From Chara braunii (taxonomy: Eukaryota; Streptophyta; Charophyceae; Charales; Characeae): a DNA stretch of 24,944 nt. Location of the stretch: positions 2,359,357 through 2,384,300 of the forward strand of contig BFEA01000155.1 in NCBI GenBank assembly GCA_003427395.1, read 5' to 3'. The translations under genes were made by a program, and so were the position numbers. Below the pieces are notes generated by a model, which had not been told where the DNA came from, made no database searches, and saw only the letters and a list, made by a program, of their open reading frames with translations. Below, one piece after another: positions 19,706 to 24,944 of this stretch (within the stretch, counting starts at the first letter, position 1; every line of letters starts with the position of its first letter).

Positions 19706-21157
19706 AATCTGTCTACCCCCGGTGACGCGTGGAGAGTGGCTCTGCTTCCCTCCTTCATGAACAGAAGACTCAAGTCTAGGGTGTGGAAAGGTATTATGTA
19801 TTCTTGGAAAAAGCTTTCTCCACGTCCACTTCGGCCTCTGAGCTCAAAACTGGAAATTGCGGATGAGTGCCTGTTTGACAATGAGTTGATATGTCAACCT
19901 AACCACAGGGTTTTTTCAGCAGCCGGGGGGTCGGGTAACTTTGGTAAAGCGTGGGTTGAAAAAGGGGTGTTCTTGGTTAAACACCTTTGGGACGAGCAGG
20001 GAGACGATTGGATTTCTGCAGAAGAACTGAAGAAAAAATTGCCGCGACTCAGACAGACTGCGGATAACTTGGAGGCTCTGCTCGCGGTGATGCCGAGTCA
20101 TTGGACACCTAGTCTAAAAAGGGCATCTGAACATAGCGAAGGAACATGGCTCAGATCAGTAACCGACCCCACGGGAATCTGGAAAGTTGAAGGTCTAGAC
20201 TTGTCAACTGGCTGGAAGGTGGCAGAATGGAGAATAGGCAATCGGACAGCCAAGGGATTTCAGCTCATATCACTCCAAGACCTGACAGTCCCTTCTACTG
20301 TGGGCTTGACAGACGTAAGAGTGCTGTCCACCCATAAACAGACCCTACTGCTAGGAGATGCAGCAGACTTCAGAGTGGATCCAATGTTATTGGGTTGGAC
20401 TTCAAACAACGACTCAAGCAAGGGGCCTACTCCCATCTGCCACTATTCTACTAAAGTCGGGGTCAGAACCCTGTGCTCAGCTACAGTGAAAACACCTCTT
20501 TCGATCGCCGTCAGGCGCTTCGAGAGAATCAGGGGCACATCGACTACCTCCCCACGATGGCCTGCACTTTGGAAAGCCCTACGCAAGATTCCATCCCAGG
20601 CCATGGCCAGCTTATTGTGGCAACAAAGTCTGCAGGTGATCCCTACCGCACTCTGGCTGTCAACCAAAGGAATGGAAATGTCCATAACTTGCAGACACTG
20701 TGACTGGGGATGGGAATCTAATGGCCATCTGTGGATACATTGCCCCCTAGTAGATGCCATTTGGATGTGGTGGATCGAAAGATGGAGCACAGAGGTTGGG
20801 TCTGCCTTTCCATGGAACGATGATTGGATACTATTTGGAGCTCTCCCGCTCCCTAATCTCAACTTCTCGGAAGGATGGGGCTATGTAGCCCTAGTCTGTC
20901 GGGGAGCTATCATGCGGGAAATTTGGAGAGCCAGGAATGCAGCTGTTTTCAAAAATGAAATCCTTAGTTCACAAGAGCAGCAACATCGGATTTTATCCTC
21001 GCTGAGACTCTTGATCCGCTCAGACTGGGTGAGGAGCTCAGTTCGGCAGGGAAGAGGAATGTATTGGTTCACAAAGACCTGGGCCACTCAGAATAAACTG
21101 GCATCGACCTCAGGAGAAGGAAAGTTGTTCTCCCAATGGTTGAAGCCTCAGAATTAG
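19706..21157 (+). pseudogene. LINE-B connector and zinc-binding RT C-terminus
   Basis: This is in the same frame as the RT; the first ATG is at 19736 and 473 codons remain open. Counted from that ATG: VWKGIMYSWKKL (16-27), WVEKGVFLVKHLWD (73-86), MPSHWTPSLKRA (119-130), DFRVDPMLLGW (211-221), and the zinc finger with Cys319, Cys322, His331, Cys336 (C-x2-C-x8-H-x4-C) followed by AIWMWW. The rest has PWNDDWILFGALPLP and GWGYVALVCRGAI. The finger matches the zf-RVT family found at the end of plant LINE ORF2. All four ligands remain, making this the best-kept part of the element. Separate translation is unlikely; it is the distal half of ORF2. Confidence 0.9.
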
Positions 21158-21418
21158 TTCAAGTTATAGAGAGCCATTTTAGGCCTGGTATGAACTGTTA
21201 ATGGATTCCTTCAATGGATTCCTTTGGGGACAGAAGCAGATATGGTTGGTAGCAACAGGGTCTTGTTTTAAATTCAAGTCTAACCATAGACTATTATAGG
21301 CTGAAGGATAAGTGAGTCATTGTTATATCTTAGTCCAGCCACTTTTTACTGCGCTTCGAGGCCTTTTTGAGGAGTTTATTTACTGTCTAAGTTTAGTGGT
21401 CTTGGGACGCTGGACCCG

Positions 21419-21500
21419 GGGCAAGGTCCCACTTGCGCAAATTAGGAGATTTTGGCCGTTGATCTTTGCTATCTACGGTCAGTATCTCTTCTAGCCCCTG
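21419..21500. repeat. Dispersed repeat, copy 2
   Basis: Partner of 14391-14500: GGGGCAAGGTCCCACTTGC, GTTGATCTTTGCTATCTACGG and CTAGCCCCTGG are shared. In both places a fold-capable arm starts right after AGCCCCTGG. Confidence 0.78.
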
Positions 21501-21568
21501 GTTTCCAGCAGGATACCTTTTGGTAACACGAAGGATAAAGGGATTGCTGAGGTATCCTGCTGGAAACC
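21500..21568. repeat. Perfect 18-bp inverted repeat (hairpin)
   Basis: GGTTTCCAGCAGGATACC (21500-21517) is exactly repeated as its reverse complement at 21551-21568, with a 33-base loop. A G·T and two further C-G pairs can extend the stem. It lies about 70 bases before the A27 tract, in or near the LINE-B 3' region. It could be a 3' RNA structure of the element or the remains of a small foldback insertion. Confidence 0.93.
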
Positions 21569-21638
21569 GGGTCCTGCGTCTCAGAATTGTGAGGTCCGCG
21601 ACCTCGACCACTTTTTGAAATGTAAGCTACAACTTCTC

Positions 21639-21665
21639 AAAAAAAAAAAAAAAAAAAAAAAAAAA
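21639..21665 (+). repeat. A27 tract, candidate LINE-B poly(A) tail
   Basis: 27 A follow CTTCTC. The position and orientation suit the 3' end of the plus-strand LINE-B. The truncated copy at 14 kb ends in TAAA units instead, so the link is not certain. Confidence 0.7.
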
Positions 21666-21700
21666 GCCTGTCACCGGCCTCGTCCCAATTGGTTATGCAA

Positions 21701-22097
21701 TATACAAATGGGAAAATTTTCGATATGCCCCTGAAAGTTCAAAAAAATTGCACCGTGCCCCTCCGACGGCTGACTTACCCCGTGCCCCTGGGGCATCTGA
21801 ACTTACCTGCAGGCCCCTCTCTGTGAGGGAGGCAACTTTCCAACATGCCCTGTGGCCGTTGGTGGCACACGTGATCGTTCCCCTGGCTCTGGGAGGGGAG
21901 CTACCGGGGCATACTAGAATTTTGGAACCGAACGATAGGGGTATATTGAACATTTTTCAGGCCCAAACGACACCAGGGGTTTTTCTGAGACTTCAGTCTC
22001 TGTCAGAGGGGCGCTGCAGGGTAGCTCAGCCGTTAGAGGGGCACGGTGCAAATAAGTCGACCTTTGGGGGGCATATCGAAAATTTCCCTATAAAAAT
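21701..22097. mobile_element. MULE-like MITE with 9-bp target duplication
   Basis: The element 21710-22088 (379 bp) has terminal inverted repeats of about 75-80 bp, roughly 80% alike; both begin GGGAAA and share ATTTTCGATATGCCCC, TTGCACCGTGCCCCTC and ACGGCTGA. The flanks are TATACAAAT (21701-21709) and TATAAAAAT (22089-22097): 9 bp with one mismatch. Long inverted repeats with a 9-bp duplication are typical of Mutator-like elements. No transposase is encoded, so it would need a transposase in trans. The CCCC-rich words continue inward, so the foldback may extend beyond 100 bp per arm. Confidence 0.85.
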
Positions 22098-22280
22098 GTA
22101 AGCTTTCCAAAAAAAAAGAAAGAGAAACCCTGTCATTTCAGTGTCTTTTGGACGACGGTTCGGCGATGGGTAAGGCGGGAAACAGAGCGTGACGCTCTGT
22201 GTTGGCGCTGAGATGTGGCCGGTTCGGGTGGCGGGAAACGGGAAACTGGCGGGAAACGCGAAACAGAGCGGGAACGGGAA
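22098..22280. other. Non-coding stretch after the MITE
   Basis: It begins with AAATGTAAGCT (22094-22104), an A9 run and CCTGTCA (22129-22135), the same order as 21618-21673 on the other side of the MITE. Then come GCGGGAAAC words repeated at about 22171, 22231 and 22249. No gene is supported. Confidence 0.5.
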
Positions 22281-22282
22281 AT

Positions 22283-22690
22283 CCAACGCGTGTAGGGCCG
22301 GACGCGCTGTGGTGCTGGGAGGTGTGGATGTGGATGTGGATGCGCGCGGGGCGAATACAACGTGGTCGGCTATGAGCGCCAGCGCCAGAAAGTACAACGC
22401 GTGTAGTTCGGGCTGGTGCGTCAGGGCGGTCTCGAGATGTCAATGAGCGCGGCGTATTCAGCGAAAAGCGGCTACGGTGGCCGTCAGAGTAGGAGGCTGA
22501 GCTATGTCTTCGCTTAAAAGCAGTGATCGGAGAGAGAAAAGTGAGCAAAAAATGAAACGAGAAGAATTACCAGTACCAGGAAGTACAACGCGTGTAGGGA
22601 GGAGGGCATTGCAGGACGAGCAGGGCGGGCGAGGGCAGGGTGCAGTCGAGGTCGGGATGCCAATGAGCGTAGCGAATTCAGTGGTCGCGA
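22283..22690. repeat. Decayed tandem repeat, ACAACGCGTGTAG units
   Basis: AGTACAACGCGTGTAG occurs at 22391-22406 and 22582-22597 (191 bp apart), with a partial copy at 22283-22295. CAATGAGCG followed by a GC/GT-variable ATTCAG phrase occurs at 22441 and 22661 (220 bp apart). The shared order of words shows a diverged tandem duplication of about 200 bp with indels. Open frames across it lack recognisable domains. Confidence 0.8.
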
Positions 22691-22697
22691 TCCGACC

Positions 22698-23037
22698 ATA
22701 GATAGTTGGAAGAGGAGAGGGAGGAGAGAGGAGGGAGGAGGAACGAGGAAAGAGGGAGGAGAGAGGAGAGAGGGGAGGGAGGGAGGAGGATCTGTATCCC
22801 GGGATTGGCAAGCGATTGCGGCGGGGCACTCAGTTTCCGGCGGCGGCGATAGATCAGGTTATCGCTGGTATAGCAGGAGAAGGGCGGCTTCTCCCAAGGG
22901 TTAAGAATAGATAGTGGGAAGAGGAGAGAGGAGAGAGGAGAGAGGAGGGAGGAGAGAGAGAGGAGGGAGGAGAGAGGAGAGAGGGGAGGGAGGGAGGGAG
23001 GAGGATCTGCATTAGGGTTTGTGGCAGGCGATTGCGG
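22698..23037. repeat. GA-rich tandem duplication, about 210-bp period
   Basis: ATAGATAGTKGGAAGAGGAG starts at 22698 and 22907. Each start is followed by a GAGGAGAGA-type purine tract, GGAGGATCTG and finally GCGATTGCGG (22812 and 23028). It is a two-copy tandem repeat with a long polypurine core that could form triplex or slip. Frames give Ser/Leu/Pro-rich antisense translations, not genes. Confidence 0.88.
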
Positions 23038-23147
23038 TCCCGGTGGGTTACTGCGCGGGGCGGCGACAGTAGTTAATTGTTGGCGGCTACGCAAAATTAC
23101 AGTATTATAGTACGAACTCGTTGAGGCGGGAGAGAAGGTGGTGGGTG

Positions 23148-23185
23148 TTTCTCCCAAAAGGGGGTGGTTTTCTCCCAAAAGGGGG
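23148..23185. repeat. Two 21-bp-spaced TTTCTCCCAAAAGGGGG units
   Basis: TTTCTCCCAAAAGGGGG occurs at 23148-23164 and 23169-23185. A related CTTCTCCCAAGGG lies at 22888-22900 in the preceding repeat. Confidence 0.9.
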
Positions 23186-23246
23186 TTGTAGACGAGCAGT
23201 ACCCGAGGGTTTTGAGGAGATTGCGGCGGAATTGCAAATCGCAGAG

Positions 23247-23570
23247 ATGGCGGCTTCGGTTTCTGCTCTATCTCGTCTTCGTTCTTTCGGTTCTTTCGGT
23301 TCTTTCAGTCCTCTTAAGTATCCAAATTCTTCTCCTCATATGCTCCTCCAGACTGTGCTAATCTTTCTGATACACGTTGGGTTCGTCATCGTAGTCTCCA
23401 CTCTTCGCCTGCCTGCAGATTCATTTACGTACTTTCCGTTGCACGGGTCATCATCATTTGTCGGATTCGGTGTGCGATCCCGTCGATGGCTGCGACAATC
23501 GACCGGGATCTCGAGGCTGATTGGCTGGGCAGGCAGGGCGCTGATGGAGGTGATGAGGCGGGAGACCTGA
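23247..23570 (+). CDS. Weak candidate first exon, hypothetical protein
   Basis: GAGATGGCGGCT at 23244 is a favourable plant start context. The frame gives MAASVSALSRLRSFGSFGSF, rich in Ser, Ala, Arg and Leu without acidic residues, as in organelle transit peptides, then a hydrophobic stretch (MLLQTVLIFLIHVGFVIVV) and a stop at 23570 (107 codons). A possible donor, AAGTATCC, lies near 23314, so only the first 20-odd codons might be coding. No domain is recognised and the neighbours are repeats. It could equally be chance; evidence from transcripts is lacking. Confidence 0.22.
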   Translation: MAASVSALSRLRSFGSFGSFSPLKYPNSSPHMLLQTVLIFLIHVGFVIVVSTLRLPADSFTYFPLHGSSSFVGFGVRSRRWLRQSTGISRLIGWAGRALMEVMRRET

Positions 23571-23766
23571 TTCATGACGCCAATCCACCAACCAATCCAC
23601 GTAATCAGCACAGATCGGGACGCTCAGCAGGGTTGTGCCGATCCTCGGTTGGGGTTGGGTTGGGATGGGATCCCAACCTCAGAAACGACAAGGTACAGTC
23701 AGTACCAGCGAGAGCCTGATCGCGTAGGTAGGCAGGGCGGCGATGATGGCAATGACGAGGCGAGGG

Positions 23767-23770
<4 letters not shown>
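23531..23770. repeat. Diverged tandem pair, AGGCAGGGCG units
   Basis: AGGCAGGGCG followed by a CTGATGGAGGTGATGAGGCG-like phrase at 23531 returns as AGGCAGGGCGGCGATGATGGC at 23730, 199 bp later. The spacing resembles the 191-220 bp periods of the repeats at 22.3-23.0 kb. Confidence 0.6.
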
Positions 23771-23806
<36 letters not shown>

Positions 23807-23818
23807 GGCGAGGGTGAT
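23759..23818 (-). repeat. T35 tract flanked by 12-bp direct repeats
   Basis: GGCGAGGGTGAT at 23759-23770 and again at 23807-23818 brackets a run of 35 T (including the T shared with the left repeat) and two extra bases. Read on the minus strand this is a bare poly(A) with a target-site duplication, the form left when a LINE machinery copies only the tail of a transcript. Simple homopolymer expansion in a small duplication is the alternative. Confidence 0.8.
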
Positions 23819-23917
23819 CTTGGATGTGATCCCGAATGTAATCATGGAGGTGGCAGAGCGGTGATGATTAGGCAATGATGAGATGCAGTGGTAAGGGGCC
23901 GGAGGGGTGAGAGTATG

Positions 23918-24290
23918 GATATCACGAATCATCATAATCATAATCATCATAATCATCATCATCAGCAGCAGAATAAGGAGGAGAGGAGGAGGAAGAGGAG
24001 GAGGAGGAGGAGGAGGAGCTCTCTTTCCTTATCATCAGCAGCAGCAGCAACAGCAGCAGCACTAGCAGCAGCAGCAGCAGGAGGAGGTGGAGGAGGAGGA
24101 GGAGGAGCTCTCTTCCCTTATCAGCAGCAGCAGCAGCAACAGCAGCATCACTAGCAGCAGCAGCAGGAGGAGGAGGAGGAGGGGACGAGGAGTTGCTGTC
24201 CTCCCTTATCATCATCATCAAGAGCAGCAGCAGCGGCATGAGGAGGAGGAGGAGGAGGAGGGGGTGCTCTCTTCCCTTTCCACGTGGCTG
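23918..24290. repeat. Composite (AGG)n-(GCA)n array with a spaced unique word
   Basis: After an (ATC/AATC)n start, the array alternates AGG runs and AGC runs. A non-triplet word, GCTCTCTTCCCTTATCA or a close variant, recurs at 24018, 24107, 24195 and 24266, about 88, 88 and 71 bp apart, always after AGG and, in the first three, before GCA or ATC runs. It is thus a higher-order repeat. Frames give poly-Glu/poly-Gln or, on the other strand, poly-Ser/poly-Leu; no gene is supported. Confidence 0.88.
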
Positions 24291-24389
24291 AGAAGACGGT
24301 GTTTTGGGTACACGAAGCGAAGGCGGTGACCATGGCTAGAGTCGTAGTCTGACGTGACGTTATTCGCTCTGGTCACTGCGTCGGCATCT

Positions 24390-24501
24390 ACAGAACACTA
24401 CATGTATTTGGATGCGTTCTTGACTGGATACATTCAAAATGTTGGACTCGTCCGAATGCACATAGTGAAGAAATCGTCCAAATGCATGTAGAGTGTTGTG
24501 T
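24390..24501. repeat. Imperfect foldback with three copies of a 21-bp word
   Basis: Arm 24390-24425 is largely the reverse complement of 24464-24501 (core CATCCAAATACATGTAG versus CGTCCAAATGCATGTAG). A third, direct copy, TCGTCCGAATGCACATAGTG, lies at 24448-24467. The unit occurs once inverted and twice direct. It may be a decayed MITE end or a locally duplicated hairpin. Confidence 0.6.
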
Positions 24502-24944
24502 AGTGGAGCGATGCCCAATGGATCGTCTTGCGCAAGGCGGCATGGTGAATTTGTTCGAGAGGATGGCTGGCACGCGTAAGTCCAAGAGACTCTCTCTTCA
24601 CTGGATAATAATGTGAGCGAATTTTTGGTAAGCAGTGTGTCTGTTTTGAGCGCGAAAGAGAGAGAGGGAAAGAGAGAGAGGAGAAACGGGAAAGAGAGAG
24701 AGGGAAAGAGAGAGAGGGAAGGTGAAAGAGGGACGTTGTGATTGAGAACTGGGGGGGGGGTTGTATATACAAGCTCTGGGGGAGAAAGATGAAGTGGGAG
24801 GGGTGGGAGGGGTGGATTATCACTTAATAGTAATAGTAATAGTAATAGTAATAGTATCATCAGTATTTAGGGGGCTGTTTAGACTGTAGAGGGTTCAGTC
24901 TCCTGTTAGTGAAAGTTCTCAACGAAACAGTCTGTCCCAGCGCC
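24502..24944. other. Non-coding right end with simple repeats
   Basis: It contains GA-rich GGGAAAGAGAGAG units (about 24653-24735), a G9 run near 24750-24761, AGGGGTGGG repeats (24796-24814) and (TAATAG)5. Frames on the minus strand are Ser/Leu/Pro-rich translations of these tracts. No gene is seen. Confidence 0.6.
24825..24854. repeat. (TAATAG)5 microsatellite
   Basis: Five perfect TAATAG hexamers. Confidence 0.95.

Larger units (their letters stand above)
21158..21638 (+). other. LINE-B 3' untranslated region
   Basis: Non-coding DNA between the ORF2 stop and the A27 tract. It contains a near-tandem ATGGATTCCTT pair (21202-21226), copy 2 of the dispersed repeat (21419-21500) and a perfect 18-bp hairpin. 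Whether everything up to the A tract belongs to the LINE is an inference. Confidence 0.55.
15026..21665 (+). mobile_element. Long degenerate LINE-B retrotransposon
   Basis: The order on the plus strand is ORF1-like region, APE endonuclease (16926-17805), RT (about 18330-19700), connector and zinc finger (19706-21157), 3' UTR (21158-21638) and an A27 tract (21639-21665). The 5' boundary is a guess, set after the right inverted arm at 15025. The first half has several frame breaks; the second half is nearly open. The RT active-site change and the loss of the endonuclease Glu make it inactive. It is the most complete of the three LINE-B copies and is the reference for the others. Confidence 0.82.

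Noticed and set aside
21500-21600. Helitron 3' end
   Set aside because: A hairpin is present, but I could not place a CTRR terminus at the expected distance, and the stem and loop are longer than usual.
2575-21665. LTR retrotransposon or endogenous retrovirus
   Set aside because: No long terminal direct repeats, protease, integrase or tRNA primer site were seen; the APE endonuclease and RT motif layout are those of LINEs.
22018-22043. tRNA-like A box (TAGCTCAGCCGTTAGAG)
   Set aside because: It lies in the MITE terminal repeat; no B box, acceptor stem or cloverleaf could be built around it.
22458-23178. Minus-strand Ser/Leu/Pro-rich frames
   Set aside because: Antisense translation of GA-rich tandem repeats.
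23900-24333. Poly-Ser, poly-Leu or poly-Gln proteins on both strands
   Set aside because: Explained by the composite trinucleotide array; no non-repetitive domain.

Overview
This window looks like repeat-rich nuclear DNA of a eukaryote, most likely a green plant or streptophyte relative. The reasons are APE-type LINE elements that end in a plant-style zinc-binding RT domain, a small foldback transposon with an apparent 9-bp target duplication, and abundant microsatellites and homopolymer tracts. The species cannot be fixed from the sequence. No convincing intact host gene is visible, apart from one weak candidate first exon near 23.25 kb. All family assignments are by eye from motifs.

Layout. 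1-1.8 kb: homopolymers, a (GC)n/(GT)n microsatellite, a block built from TTCCAGACTTTTCCA-like words with inverted ends, then a block built from CGGAGAG/CTCTCCG words. 1.8-2.58 kb: two oppositely oriented pieces of one LINE lineage (called LINE-B here), arranged like a 5'-inverted insertion. About 2.58-10.1 kb: a nearly full-length minus-strand LINE of a second lineage (LINE-A), with a gag-like ORF1 carrying a zinc knuckle and an ORF2 of endonuclease, reverse transcriptase, connector and zinc finger, all broken by stops and frameshifts. 10.1-12.2 kb: G-rich decayed minisatellite, interrupted by a 38-bp Nextera mate-pair junction adapter (10506-10543), a probably chimeric 200-bp piece and a 584-base N gap. 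12.23-14.05 kb: a 5'-truncated LINE-B copy ending in a (TAAA)n tail. 14.05-15.03 kb: non-coding DNA with a dispersed repeat and a pair of inverted arms. About 15.0-21.67 kb: a long plus-strand LINE-B copy whose RT-to-C-terminus region is open apart from one TGA and one 1-bp deletion, but whose RT active site is LADN instead of xADD. 21.70-22.10 kb: a MULE-like MITE. 22.2-24.9 kb: GC- and GA-rich tandem repeats, a poly(T) tract with flanking duplications, a composite trinucleotide array and further low-complexity DNA.

The story of the window is repeated LINE insertion and decay. Three LINE-B copies and one LINE-A copy share a connector region between the RT thumb and the zinc finger, so their damage can be read by comparing them with each other. 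None appears able to move on its own. I found no sign of a novel multi-gene system. The most checkable items are the library adapter left in the assembly, the MITE, the perfect hairpin in the LINE 3' region, the poly(T)-only insertion, and the conserved connector module.
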